The notes: generated from the sequence alone by a model not told the origin. Positions 43,170-52,212 are shown, counted from the first letter of the stretch. The stretch: DNA of 64,000 nt from Fodinibius sp964490705 (GCA_964490705.1 CAZBCG010000001.1:372001-436000); one strand, 5' to 3'. A program made the numbers and translations.

Positions 43170-44990
43170 ATGGCCAGAGTTGAAGTAGAAATGCCCCAGA
43201 TGGGCGAATCGGTAATGGAGGGAACGGTCATCGAGTGGACGAAAAACGTCGGTGACAAAGTCGAAGAAGATGAAACGCTTCTGGAAATTGCCACGGATAA
43301 GGTGGATACCGAAGTGCCCTCTCCACAAGCAGGAATTCTTATCGAGCGGTTAGCCGAAGAGGGTGATACCATTGAGGTTGGTCAGGCCATAGCGGTGATT
43401 GAAACCGATCCCGATGCGGCGGATACTTCCGGCGGAGGGGGCGACCAAACCGAAGCTGAAACTGAGCAGGAGGAGACAACGGAAGAAGCAGCCCCTGCCG
43501 AGGAAGAGCCCGTTCAAGCTGAAGAAACCGAACCCCAACCTGCAGCTGCTGAAACATCTGAAGATGAAGGCGAACGCATTGAAGTGCAGATGCCCCAGAT
43601 GGGCGAATCGGTAATGGAGGGAACGGTCATCGAGTGGACGAAAAATGTCGGTGACAAAGTTGAAGAGGATGAAACATTACTGGAGATTTCGACCGATAAG
43701 GTAGATACCGAAGTGCCCTCTCCACAGGCCGGAACGCTGGTAGAAATTCTGGTGGAAGAAGGTGATACCGTTGAAGTGGGTCAGACGATTGCCATTATTG
43801 CAACCGGAAAAGCTGCATCAGGATCATCTGCTTCTGCAAGCACTACTTCGACGCAGGCACAGAAGAAAGAAAAAACTACGACTTCTTCGTCATCACAAGA
43901 AACACAGTCGCAACCCGCGACCACATCGGCCAGCACAAACGGTGCTTCTTCTGGTGGAACGGAGCCGCAGCGTATTGGTAGTGATGGGCGATTTTATTCT
44001 CCCTTGGTGCGATCCATTGCCAAAGAAGAAGGTATTTCGCAGGAAGAATTGGAAAGCATTGAGGGTTCCGGTCAGGGCGGACGCGTTTCGAAGGAAGACA
44101 TTATGAGCTACCTCGAGGATCGTAAAGCCGGAAAAGCACAGCCTGCACAACCGGCGGCGCAGAAGTCTGGCGGACTCAGCAAGCCGAGCACGCAAAAATC
44201 AGCCCCGGCCCAAGGTGAACAGCGATCAATCTCGGCCGGTGAGCTTGATCTCGAGCGACCATCCGAAAATGTAGAGCGCGTTAAGATGGATCGCATGCGC
44301 AAGATGATTGCCGAGCACATGGTTCGGTCCAAGCAGACATCCGCGCATGTGACGACCTTCTCCGAAGTGGATGTGACCAACCTGGTGCGCTGGCGCGAAG
44401 AACACAAGCATGAATTTCAAGATCGTGCCGGTGTAAAACTAACATACACCCCACTCTTTATTGAAAAAATTATTCAAGCGATCCGCGAATTCCCGCTCAT
44501 CAACAGCTCGGTGGATACCGAAAATGATGAAATTATTTTGAAGCGGGATATTAACTTTGGTCTGGCGGTTGCGCTGGGCGAAGGCGGTAAGGGCGGACTG
44601 ATCGTTCCGGTCATTAAGCATGCGCAGGACAAAAATCTTGTAGGATTGTCAAAAGCAGTGAATGATCTTGCCGTTAAAGCTCGCAACAAAAATTTAAGTC
44701 CTGATGACTTGGTAGGCGGTACCATCACGCTTACCAACTACGGAAGTGTAGGTAACCTGATGGGTACGCCGATCATTAATCAGCCGCAGGTTGCTATCAT
44801 CGGAACGGGTGCTATTGAGAAACGTCCGGTGGTTCGGGAGACCTCCGAAGGTGATGTGATTGCCATCCGCCACATGATGTATCTATCCATGAGTTACGAT
44901 CATCGCATTGTTGATGGCGCCCACGGCGGTGCATTCCTCAATCGCGTGAAAGAGCTGTTGGAAGGCTTCGATCCCGACCGCGCGGTATAA
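43170..44990 (+). CDS. sucB: Dihydrolipoamide acyltransferase (E2), 2-oxoglutarate dehydrogenase type
   Basis: E2 core of a 2-oxo acid dehydrogenase complex. It has two lipoyl domains (about residues 3-78 and 136-210), each with the lipoylated lysine in TDKVDTEVPSP. Low-complexity Ser/Thr/Gln linkers follow, then a peripheral-subunit binding domain (FYSPLVRSIAKEEGISQEEL, about 275-310). The catalytic domain has the HRIVDG motif (SMSYDHRIVDGAHGGAFLN). DKVDTEVPSP is frequent in SucB and branched-chain E2 proteins; 2-oxoglutarate is the more likely substrate but a branched-chain role remains possible. The two lipoyl domains share a 56-bp stretch of identical DNA. E1 and E3 are not in the window. 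Confidence 0.9.
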   Translation: MARVEVEMPQMGESVMEGTVIEWTKNVGDKVEEDETLLEIATDKVDTEVPSPQAGILIERLAEEGDTIEVGQAIAVIETDPDAADTSGGGGDQTEAETEQEETTEEAAPAEEEPVQAEETEPQPAAAETSEDEGERIEVQMPQMGESVMEGTVIEWTKNVGDKVEEDETLLEISTDKVDTEVPSPQAGTLVEILVEEGDTVEVGQTIAIIATGKAASGSSASASTTSTQAQKKEKTTTSSSSQETQSQPATTSASTNGASSGGTEPQRIGSDGRFYSPLVRSIAKEEGISQEELESIEGSGQGGRVSKEDIMSYLEDRKAGKAQPAQPAAQKSGGLSKPSTQKSAPAQGEQRSISAGELDLERPSENVERVKMDRMRKMIAEHMVRSKQTSAHVTTFSEVDVTNLVRWREEHKHEFQDRAGVKLTYTPLFIEKIIQAIREFPLINSSVDTENDEIILKRDINFGLAVALGEGGKGGLIVPVIKHAQDKNLVGLSKAVNDLAVKARNKNLSPDDLVGGTITLTNYGSVGNLMGTPIINQPQVAIIGTGAIEKRPVVRETSEGDVIAIRHMMYLSMSYDHRIVDGAHGGAFLNRVKELLEGFDPDRAV

Positions 44991-45007
44991 TTGAACGAAA
45001 AAATCAT

Positions 45008-45107
45008 GTCATGCTGAACTTGCCGTGTCCCGACTATTCGGGGTTTCAGCATCTACTTTAGGAAGAAATTTAATTCCTCTCAGATCCTGAACCAAGTTCA
45101 GGATGAC
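45008..45107. repeat. Dispersed palindromic repeat, family B (copy 3)
   Basis: Outer arms GTCATGCTGAACTTG and CAAGTTCAGGATGAC enclose shorter inner palindromes (GTCCCGACTATTCGGGG). It follows sucB and is related to copies at 28215-28301 and the fragments at 21128, 4658-4694 and 62004. Confidence 0.7.
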
Positions 45108-45126
45108 ATATAAGTTAATTTGAATG

Positions 45127-45160
45127 GTAAGGGTTTAGTGCACTAAACCCTTACTTTTTT
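45127..45160 (+). terminator. Perfect palindromic terminator or attenuator just before panC
   Basis: GTAAGGGTTTAGTG is followed directly by its exact reverse complement, a 28-bp perfect palindrome, then six T. The T-tract ends only 7 bp before the panC ATG. It should terminate sucB transcription. It also forces the panC promoter to lie inside or very close to the hairpin, or makes panC expression depend on read-through. Confidence 0.85.
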
Positions 45161-45167
45161 GCATCCT

Positions 45168-46016
45168 ATGGAAGCTATTAAATCCATCGACGACATTCGT
45201 GCCGAAGTTAAATCCCTGAAAAAGGGAGGCCAAACCGTAGCTTTTGTACCGACGATGGGAGCCATGCACGAAGGACATCTTTCGCTTATCCGCCTGGCGC
45301 AGCGGCACGCCGATGAAGTGGTGGTCTCCATCTATGTGAATCCCGAGCAGTTTGGTCCGGATGAAGATTTTGAGGAATATCCGCGTGAGCTCGAAGACGA
45401 TCTTGCGAAGTGTGAAGAGGAAGGCGTTTCAGCTGTTTTTGCTCCTTCGGATGAGATCATGTATTCCGGCAAGCAGTTCTTGAGCATCGAAATTGAAGAG
45501 CTTAATGAATATATGGACGGTGGCTCGCGTCCCGGTTTTTTTGAAGGAATATTACTAGTGGTGAACAAGTTTTTTAATATTATTAACCCCGATTTTGCCG
45601 TTTTCGGTCAGAAAGATATCCAGCAGTTTCGCATTTTGCAGCAGATGGTCAAAGAATTTAATCATGATGTGGAGCTCGTGATGGGGCCTATCAAACGGGC
45701 GAATGATGGCTTGGCGTTGAGTAGCCGCAATGCCTATCTGGATGACGAGCAGCGTAAGTTGGCGCCCGGCTTGTATCGTGCGCTCCAATATGTCGGTAAG
45801 CAGATTTTGGACGGGGCCAAGAACGTGGAACTGCTGCTGGATCATCAGAAAAATGAATTGGAAGCAAAAGGGTTTGAAATTGATTATCTTAATTTGTTTT
45901 CATTTGAAATGATGGCTCCGATATCAGATCCAAAAGCCGACAGCAAATATATTTTAGCCGGTGCCGTTTATCTTGGTGAAACACGGTTAATTGATAATAT
46001 CATTATCGAAAAATAG
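45168..46016 (+). CDS. panC: Pantothenate synthetase
   Basis: Joins pantoate and beta-alanine with ATP to make pantothenate. Class I adenylating-fold motifs: PTMGAMHEGHLSLI (HxGH), YVNPEQFGPDED, GQKDIQQF and the KMSKS-like LALSSRNAYL. Length 282 is normal. Start: ATG at 45168 was preferred to the TTG at 45159, which lies inside the terminator T-tract. It is followed after 8 bp by panD, so one operon supplies both the beta-alanine and its condensation; panB is not nearby. Confidence 0.95.
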   Translation: MEAIKSIDDIRAEVKSLKKGGQTVAFVPTMGAMHEGHLSLIRLAQRHADEVVVSIYVNPEQFGPDEDFEEYPRELEDDLAKCEEEGVSAVFAPSDEIMYSGKQFLSIEIEELNEYMDGGSRPGFFEGILLVVNKFFNIINPDFAVFGQKDIQQFRILQQMVKEFNHDVELVMGPIKRANDGLALSSRNAYLDDEQRKLAPGLYRALQYVGKQILDGAKNVELLLDHQKNELEAKGFEIDYLNLFSFEMMAPISDPKADSKYILAGAVYLGETRLIDNIIIEK

Positions 46017-46024
46017 GTACGACC

Positions 46025-46450
46025 ATGACGTTGACGATGTTTAAATCAAAATTGCATCAGATGAAGGTGACCGAAGCAAACCTTCATTATGAGGGAAGTA
46101 TTACGATTGACCGCGAGCTGCTCGATGAGGCAGGTATCCTTCCCTATGAAAAAGTGCAGGTCGTAAATATTACCAATGGGGCCCGCCTCGAAACCTATAC
46201 CATTCCGGGCGATGCCGGTTCGCGGGTATGTTGCTTGAACGGTGCTGCTGCCCGAAAGACGCAAGTGGGCGACCGCGTTATTATCATTTCTTATGCTGAG
46301 ATGACCCCCGAAGAAGCCAAGGATTTCAAGCCCAAAGTGGTTATTGTGGATGAAAATAATGATCCCAAAACCATTGTGGATGAGACCGAATATGCTACCA
46401 AATACGATCTCGAAAAAGGGGTTGTGGATAATACGGTAGTTGATGAGTAA
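46025..46450 (+). CDS. panD: Aspartate 1-decarboxylase
   Basis: Pyruvoyl-dependent enzyme that makes beta-alanine from aspartate. The proenzyme self-cleaves between Gly24 and Ser25 in LHYEGSITIDRELLD; this start codon puts the site at the same numbers as in E. coli, which supports it. KVTEANLHYE before the site and TYTIPGDAGSRVCCLNGAAA after it are family-typical. Length 141 is slightly longer than usual because of a charged C-terminal tail. Confidence 0.96.
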   Translation: MTLTMFKSKLHQMKVTEANLHYEGSITIDRELLDEAGILPYEKVQVVNITNGARLETYTIPGDAGSRVCCLNGAAARKTQVGDRVIIISYAEMTPEEAKDFKPKVVIVDENNDPKTIVDETEYATKYDLEKGVVDNTVVDE

Positions 46451-46454
46451 AAGT

Positions 46455-46481
46455 TCATTCCGACGCAGAGCATCGGAATGA
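46455..46481 (+). terminator. Hairpin after panD
   Basis: TCATTCCGA and TCGGAATGA form a 9-bp stem around a 9-nt loop, just after the panD stop. There is no strong T-tract. The following 250 bp up to the lipoprotein gene hold no gene that I can support. Confidence 0.5.
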
Positions 46482-46731
46482 GATTATTGGCTAGTATATT
46501 TTTTGGTGATTGAGAAGAAGATAATAACTGTCTTCGGTCTAAGTCAGATCATTAGTATAACATGCTTTTCTATTTGATTTGCTAAAACACTTTTTCAAAA
46601 GTTATCTCCTTTTGCCCGGTAATCCTGCGGCTTTGAACTGCTCAAATAAAAAGAGTTGCGAACTGGAGATCTGTAGCCAGATATTAAATACCTCCTGGTT
46701 ATATGGGATTATGGCTCTCCTTACCTTTGTC

Positions 46732-47280
46732 TTAATTATTAGACTGGCTTAAAACAAAAACATCCGAAAAGGAAACCTCGAATGTTTCGTCTGTAATCTT
46801 TGAGGAAGTTTCTAAAGAAGCATTTATCACCCAGTGATGTTCGCTTAATTGCTCGCCGCGGAGATATCCTTTTGTGATTTTAAGCGATCCAATAATGGGA
46901 CAAAAGCAGCCTCGGTCATAAAATGCGGGGATTGTTGTCAATTCGGAGTCTTCAAAGTCGAAGCTGTTACTTCCGGTGGGAATTGCAAAACGGATCGACT
47001 CTGAAAAATCACCGTCCGCAATGTTGGGTGGGGCATTTTTCGTAAATTTATATATAAAAACGAGCTTATCGCCTGCTTCAATTCGAGCATGAAGCAATGT
47101 TTGGGTGCTGTCTTCTGCGACTACCTGCTGAGAGGTATCCACTGCTATTTGACGATCTTTCTGGAAAAAATACGATCGTGATGTGGTGTAGCCCTCGTTA
47201 AACACATTTTCACAGGCGCTGATGAGTAAGCAAAACACGATTGCAAATAAAAGGTAGTGGAAAACTGAAGTGTGATGCAT
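46732..47280 (-). CDS. Predicted lipoprotein of unknown function
   Basis: A 182-residue protein from the Met of MHHTSVFHY. A hydrophobic signal peptide ends at the lipobox LLISAC|EN, so it should be lipidated. The mature part is mostly beta-type with KLVFIYKFTKNAPPN, SIRFAIPTGSNSF and a Cys pair in YDRGCFCPIIGS that looks structural. I do not recognise a family. The open frame extends 11 residues upstream to MGDTSKYNSTS. It is followed downstream, on the other side of panD's hairpin, by a convergent operon and appears to be a single gene. Confidence 0.65.
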   Translation of the reverse strand: MHHTSVFHYLLFAIVFCLLISACENVFNEGYTTSRSYFFQKDRQIAVDTSQQVVAEDSTQTLLHARIEAGDKLVFIYKFTKNAPPNIADGDFSESIRFAIPTGSNSFDFEDSELTTIPAFYDRGCFCPIIGSLKITKGYLRGEQLSEHHWVINASLETSSKITDETFEVSFSDVFVLSQSNN

Positions 47281-47389
47281 CGATGTTGAGTTATATTTAG
47301 AAGTGTCGCCCATAGTAAAATAACGCCCGGCACTTTAAAAATGATACACCAAAACTTGCACCTGCAACTAGTACGCAGCTAGTTTTTAA

Positions 47390-47469
47390 AACCCTCAGGA
47401 TTTAATTAATTGATTTTTGATCCTATAAAATAGGAGGCGAAGTTTTCTTCAAAGAAATCCTGAGGGCTT
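47390..47469. repeat. Long-loop inverted repeat between lipoprotein and dipeptidase genes
   Basis: AACCCTCAGGATTT and AAATCCTGAGGGCTT are inverted arms about 50 nt apart; the core CCTCAGG/CCTGAGG recalls the structure at 10270-10349. It lies just after the dipeptidase stop codon (minus strand), where it could act as a terminator. Confidence 0.6.
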
Positions 47470-47480
47470 AAATAATTTAT

Positions 47481-48851
47481 TTAACTGTAATTGGGCAGCA
47501 CCTCAAAGAATTTGGCGGAGGTGTGAATGCCCCGGTAGAAATCCTTCAGCGCAAACTTTTCATTGGGCGAATGAATGGCATCGCTGTTGAGTCCAAAGCC
47601 CATCAGGATGGATTGCGCCCCCAGTATTTTCTGAAAATCAGCGACGATGGGGATAGAACCTCCTTCGCGTGTAAACAGCGGCTCTTTGTCATAAACTGCC
47701 TCAAAAGCGTCGGCGGCGGCTTGCAGGCCGTAAAATGAAAGATCCGTAATCGCCGGATGTCCGCCGTGGTGTTCAATTACTTCGACGCTAACCGTATCGG
47801 GAGCAATAGATTTTACATGCTCTTTGAACAATTTGGCAATTTTCTTGGGATCCTGATTGGGTACCAGCCGCATACTCACTTTGGCACCTGCCTTAGCCGG
47901 CAGCACCGTTTTGGCGCCTTCGCCCTGGTAACCGCTCCACATACCGTTTACATCCAGGGTGGGACGTGCGGAGGTGCGCTCTAGCGTATTGTATCCCTTT
48001 TCACCTTTCAGTGCTTTAAGCCCCAGCTTTTCTTTGTATTCCTCTTCATCAAAGGGGAGGTTTTCATACGCTTCTCGATCTTCTTTGGTCAGTTCCACTA
48101 CATCATCATAAAAACCGTCGATCTGGATAACGCCGTCGTCATCTTTGAGCTGAGCAATGATTTCTGCCAGCACATTTGCGGGATTATCAACGGCGCCGCC
48201 ATAGACTCCAGAGTGGAGATCGCGATTGGGCCCCTGCACTTCAATCTGCATGTAGCACAGCCCACGTAATCCATAAGTGATGGATGGGGTATCTTCGGCA
48301 AACATGGCCGTATCCGAAATCAACACCATGTCGCACTCCAGCAGATCTTTATGCTCTTTGATAAAGGGCACCAGGTTGGGTGATCCAATCTCTTCTTCGC
48401 CCTCAAAAATAAACTTAATATTGACGGGGAAATCGGTGTCGGTTTTCAAGTATGATTCCAGTGCTTTCACATGCGTAAACGATTGGCCTTTGTCGTCGCT
48501 GGCACCGCGTGCGTAAATATCTCCGTTGCGAACCTTCGGCTCAAAAGGCGGCGTTTCCCAGAGATCCATCGGATCAGGCGGCTGCACATCGTAATGGCCA
48601 TAGACCAGGACGGTGGGTTTCGACTCGTCAGTAATCAGCTCTCCATAAACGATGGGATTTCCGTCGGTTTCAAAGAGCTCCGTGCGGTCAAGGTTAAGCT
48701 CGTCAAGTTTACTCAGGATATAATTTGCCGCATCTTTGACCTCGTTTTTATAATCAGAATCAGTGCTGATGCTGGGGATGCGCAGAAAATCGAACAGCTC
48801 ACCTTTGAACTGCTCTTTGTTGATATCAATATAATCGGATACGTTCGACAT
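47481..48851 (-). CDS. M20-family dipeptidase
   Basis: A 456-residue cytosolic zinc exopeptidase of the M20/M25/M40 type. Zinc ligands and catalytic residues are visible: VYGHYDVQPPDPMDLW (HxD), ARGASDDKG (metal-bridging Asp), EGEEEIGSPNL (catalytic and metal Glu) and DMVLISDTAMF. The final part has the last His region (DAIHSPNEKF). A dimerisation domain lies at about residues 210-370. These enzymes usually cleave dipeptides and related amides. It probably stands alone. Confidence 0.93.
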   Translation of the reverse strand: MSNVSDYIDINKEQFKGELFDFLRIPSISTDSDYKNEVKDAANYILSKLDELNLDRTELFETDGNPIVYGELITDESKPTVLVYGHYDVQPPDPMDLWETPPFEPKVRNGDIYARGASDDKGQSFTHVKALESYLKTDTDFPVNIKFIFEGEEEIGSPNLVPFIKEHKDLLECDMVLISDTAMFAEDTPSITYGLRGLCYMQIEVQGPNRDLHSGVYGGAVDNPANVLAEIIAQLKDDDGVIQIDGFYDDVVELTKEDREAYENLPFDEEEYKEKLGLKALKGEKGYNTLERTSARPTLDVNGMWSGYQGEGAKTVLPAKAGAKVSMRLVPNQDPKKIAKLFKEHVKSIAPDTVSVEVIEHHGGHPAITDLSFYGLQAAADAFEAVYDKEPLFTREGGSIPIVADFQKILGAQSILMGFGLNSDAIHSPNEKFALKDFYRGIHTSAKFFEVLPNYS

Positions 48852-48883
48852 AAAACTTTGAATTTTATCAAGTTAAAAAATGA

Positions 48884-48932
48884 TCGTATTGCGTATTCCG
48901 TATGACCAATGGATACGCACTACGCAATACGA
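48884..48932. repeat. Inverted repeat between dipeptidase and bat genes
   Basis: TCGTATTGCGTA and TACGCAATACGA are perfect 12-bp arms around 25 nt. It lies just past the batE stop codon and upstream of the dipeptidase start, so it may terminate the bat operon. Confidence 0.55.
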
Positions 48933-48939
48933 AATTGAA

Positions 48940-49716
48940 TCAGAGTATAAGTATCTCACTGTTGGGAATCCATCCGTACTGCCCGTTGCTCATGCGCACA
49001 TAGGCCCAGCCGGGTTGTGTTTTGCTGCGGTAGTGATCGACGGTAAAGGTGTAGCCCTCGAAGGCCTGGCTGACCAGCGTGGATTCATTTTTGGGCTGTT
49101 CAACCACAGGCATTTTTTCGGTAATCATCACTGCTTTGCTATACCGGTTGTCCACGTAATCGGTGTAAAAACTACAGGAAATGAGCAGCAGCGAAAGGAT
49201 GAGCAGTGACAATCCTGAAATCCGCAAATAATTGGGATACCAGTGGACAAACCAACGGCTTACAAAAACAAGCATTCCTATATTAAGCAGCAGAATACCA
49301 GCCAACAGGATATTTCCGGCGCCGATATTTCGCTGGAGCCAGTCGGTGGCTACATCCCAGGGAAATTTTGGGAGTACAGCCGATTGCCTGCTGAATTGGG
49401 ATTCAACGAACTCCAGTGCTTGGGTAGCTCGTTCTTCGGTTTCCTCGAATCGGGATGCTTTGAGCAGGTAATACTTTGATTTGCCCAGCGAATCGATCCG
49501 GTGATAAGCGATGCCCATATTCAAAAAGAGGGCACCCGAAACATCATTCTGGGATTCCAGGGTTTTATATCCGGATAGTGCCTCGGAGTAATTGCCGGAC
49601 TGTAATGCTTCGTTTGCGTTATCGAATTGGGCCTGCGGGTTTTGGGCATTGGATATCCCGATAGCTCCCAACAGAAAAAATCCTAAAAATATATTTCGGA
49701 TAGTAGCGATCGTCAC
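48940..49716 (-). CDS. batE: BatE-like protein (TPR plus C-terminal SH3-like domain)
   Basis: A 258-residue membrane protein. The signal peptide (IRNIFLGFFLLGAIGISNAQ) is followed by TPR-like helices (FDNANEALQSGNYSEALSGY, ALFLNMGIAYHRID) at about 30-105. Two TM helices follow (about 133-155 and 163-185), then a small SH3b-like region (GYTFTVDHYRSKTQPGWAYV, GQYGWIPNSEILIL). This matches BatE of the Bacteroides aerotolerance operon. It follows batD after 2 bp. The complex is thought to act at the cytoplasmic membrane during oxidative stress; molecular role unknown. Confidence 0.85.
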   Translation of the reverse strand: MTIATIRNIFLGFFLLGAIGISNAQNPQAQFDNANEALQSGNYSEALSGYKTLESQNDVSGALFLNMGIAYHRIDSLGKSKYYLLKASRFEETEERATQALEFVESQFSRQSAVLPKFPWDVATDWLQRNIGAGNILLAGILLLNIGMLVFVSRWFVHWYPNYLRISGLSLLILSLLLISCSFYTDYVDNRYSKAVMITEKMPVVEQPKNESTLVSQAFEGYTFTVDHYRSKTQPGWAYVRMSNGQYGWIPNSEILIL

Positions 49717-49718
49717 AG

Positions 49719-51497
49719 TTATAATACTTTTTGCAGTTTTTCGAGGGTACTTTCGGCCAGCCCCACATGCGATTTCAAATATTCATGCGTAGTATCGGGG
49801 GCATAGCTGATGGAAGCGCATTTGTCGAGCAGCATGCGCACATTTTTGATCAAGTCATCATCAATCTGTTGATTCTCAAGGGCAGCAACATAATCGGCGT
49901 TCGAGAGTCCTGCTTCGGGCAAGTTCAGCCGATCGCTAATGAAGCCCGTCAATGCTTTTTGCAGCATGTTATACGCCTGCTTGATGTTGCCCTGCTCTGA
50001 AAGTGAAATCGTTTCTTCGAGTCGATCCATGGCTTTGTCGGAGGCTTGCCGTGATCGGGCAAAAGCCTTGTCGGTATTCATCTTTTCGATGAACGATTTT
50101 TGCCAATAGGCCACGCCTAAAACGACCAGTGGCAAAATGATGCCGACCCAAAACCACCAGTGCGCAATCAGGGTCGAAGATGTCGGGCTCACCCAGGTAG
50201 CAAGTCCGGTAATGGGGCTGACGGGAAATGAGCTGGGAGTATCAGATGTGGTCACGGCACGCGGGTTTTCTTTAACCTCGAAGCTGAGTGCCGGCAGTGT
50301 TGTGGTTACATAATCATTCCTTGAGGGATTGAAGTACGAGACTGTTTTTTCGGGTATGGTATAATTCCCCGGCGAACGAGCGACTACAATATCAGTAAAC
50401 GTTTTGTTGCCGCTAATTTGCTGATTTCGGCGATTAATAGACGAGTTTTGCTGCGGTTCATAGACTTCTAACCCTTCGGGCAGCTGGTATTCCGGTTTAG
50501 AAATAAGCGGCACGTTGCCGGTGCCTTCAATATGGGTGGTCAGTTCAATAGATTCGCCGACCATAGCGTTGCCGGTACTGATATCCCGAGAAATATTAAA
50601 AGTACCCACTGCTCCCAGGTAATCGCTGGCGGTGGCTGTGGGTAGCGATTCAACGGTCAGTGTCAGCGGATCGCTGGAGAGTTCAACCTGCCGTTGGTTA
50701 CTGCCAAATCCGCTAAAGAAGCTGCTGAACGGGTCGTCACCCGATCGGCTGGAGCGGACAGAGACAATAATTTTGTACGGACTAATTTCGAGTTCACCCG
50801 ATTTGGTAGGGAAAAGCGAAAATTGCAGCAGCCGTGCTTTGCGGTAGCGCACCCCGTCAATAACGGTGGAGGTGGCTTGAGGGCGACTATTGTTTTGAAG
50901 CTCTTCTTTCCAAAATCCTTCGGCCTTCCAGCCCGGCACCGGCTGGTAGGAATTAACTTCCAGCCCATCCTTAAAAAAGAGAACGACATCGGTAATAATT
51001 TGCTGCCCGGTAACAGGTTTGGAATCCGAAACTTCAAGCCGCAAAAAGATTTTGGGGCTTTCCGAACCTGATTCATTGGCTGAGGTGTTGCGATCCACAA
51101 TTTCAACGTCAATGGGTTCGGTCTGATATTCTTCGCCGTCGATGGTAACGGTGGCCGGTGGAATTTGATGGGTGCCTTTGTTTTGGGCGATCAGGTAATA
51201 GCTGTAGGTGTAGGTTGTGCTGCTTTCCCCATTCACAAATTGGTAGCTGCGGGAGGTCGAAGGGTTGTTGCTAAGCAGTCGAAGTCCGCTAAAATTCGGC
51301 AGTTCCGGACGAGAAACATTGTTGAAGCTACCGCTGATCTCAACCGAAAAGCTAACCCGTTCGCCGTTGTAAATCGTTGTTTCTGATACGCTGGCGCTAA
51401 CAGAGACCGAGGATTGGGCAACAGCCTTTGTGGAAAAGAGGCTCAGCAGCGGCAGTAAAAAAACAAGTACACCGAATCGTTTACCAATCTTTTTCAT
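49719..51497 (-). CDS. batD: BatD-family protein (oxygen tolerance)
   Basis: A 592-residue membrane protein. A signal peptide ends near AVAQS; long beta-rich Ig-like domains follow (TIYNGERVSFSVEISGSFNN, VTGQQIITDVVLFFKDG, VGESIELTTHIEGTGNVPLI). A TM helix is at about residues 440-465, then a cytosolic helical tail. The pattern is diagnostic of BatD/oxygen-tolerance proteins. The 5' end overlaps the batC 3' end by 17 bp, indicating translational coupling. In Leptospira and Bacteroides these genes affect oxygen or stress tolerance, though loss can be mild. Confidence 0.9.
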   Translation of the reverse strand: MKKIGKRFGVLVFLLPLLSLFSTKAVAQSSVSVSASVSETTIYNGERVSFSVEISGSFNNVSRPELPNFSGLRLLSNNPSTSRSYQFVNGESSTTYTYSYYLIAQNKGTHQIPPATVTIDGEEYQTEPIDVEIVDRNTSANESGSESPKIFLRLEVSDSKPVTGQQIITDVVLFFKDGLEVNSYQPVPGWKAEGFWKEELQNNSRPQATSTVIDGVRYRKARLLQFSLFPTKSGELEISPYKIIVSVRSSRSGDDPFSSFFSGFGSNQRQVELSSDPLTLTVESLPTATASDYLGAVGTFNISRDISTGNAMVGESIELTTHIEGTGNVPLISKPEYQLPEGLEVYEPQQNSSINRRNQQISGNKTFTDIVVARSPGNYTIPEKTVSYFNPSRNDYVTTTLPALSFEVKENPRAVTTSDTPSSFPVSPITGLATWVSPTSSTLIAHWWFWVGIILPLVVLGVAYWQKSFIEKMNTDKAFARSRQASDKAMDRLEETISLSEQGNIKQAYNMLQKALTGFISDRLNLPEAGLSNADYVAALENQQIDDDLIKNVRMLLDKCASISYAPDTTHEYLKSHVGLAESTLEKLQKVL

Positions 51498-52212
51498 TCT
51501 TGCTCTTGCTGGACTCCGTTTTCTTTTTCTTGAACTGCTGCAACAGATCTTTCTCTTTTTGTTCCAGTGCTTTCAGGATTTTTTCCGCCTCAGCCTTGCT
51601 TACTTTTTGCGGCTGTTGTTGCTGCTTTTTCTGTTGATCTTGTTGCTGCTGATTTTGTTGGTTCTGTTGATTTTGCTGGTTCTGCTGCTGTTGGTTTTGC
51701 TGATCCTGATTCTGCTTGTTTTGCTGTTGCTGCTTTTTATCCTGGTTGTTTTTCTGATTTTTATTCTGCTGGTTCTGATCCTTTTTATTGTTCTTATCCT
51801 GTTCGCGCTCCTTCTTTTTCGCCAGCTCGTAATTGTGTTTGGCATCCGAATCGTCGCTCATATATCGCAGCGATTTTTTGTAATAGTCCATGGCGCGATC
51901 CCATTTCTTGGTGTCAGTAAGTACATTTCCGATGTTGTAATCCGCTTTGGCGCGATCTTCGGGATTGTCGATCATCGTTTTGTACTGCTCAAAAGTGCGA
52001 ATGGCCTCTTGCGATTTACCCGCCTTGGCTTGCGCATTAGCCAGGTTAAAATACAGCTTGGCATTTTGAGGATTGGCGTCGATCGCTTTTTTATAGAGCG
52101 AAATGGCTTCCTTGTAATTCTCATCCTCATACGCCTCATTAGCCTTTCGGGCATCCTCAACAGAAGCGCCAATCAGCAAAAACGACAATATAATCGTAAG
52201 CAAGTATCTCAT
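51481..52212 (-). CDS. batC: BatC-like TPR protein with long Gln/Asn-rich tract
   Basis: A 243-residue exported or membrane-associated protein. After a short signal peptide (LLTIILSFLLIGAS), three TPR units occupy about 25-135 (NEAYEDENYKEAISLYKKAI, KLYFNLANAQAKAGKSQEAI, ADYNIGNVLTDTKKWDRAMD). Residues about 138-205 are almost only Gln, Asn, Lys and Asp, then a helical coiled-coil end (KAEAEKILKALEQKEKDLLQ). It is the first of the three bat genes. The batA and batB genes and moxR that usually precede them are absent here, where yebC is the upstream neighbour, so the locus is split. Confidence 0.88.
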   Translation of the reverse strand: MRYLLTIILSFLLIGASVEDARKANEAYEDENYKEAISLYKKAIDANPQNAKLYFNLANAQAKAGKSQEAIRTFEQYKTMIDNPEDRAKADYNIGNVLTDTKKWDRAMDYYKKSLRYMSDDSDAKHNYELAKKKEREQDKNNKKDQNQQNKNQKNNQDKKQQQQNKQNQDQQNQQQQNQQNQQNQQNQQQQDQQKKQQQQPQKVSKAEAEKILKALEQKEKDLLQQFKKKKTESSKSKNEKDW

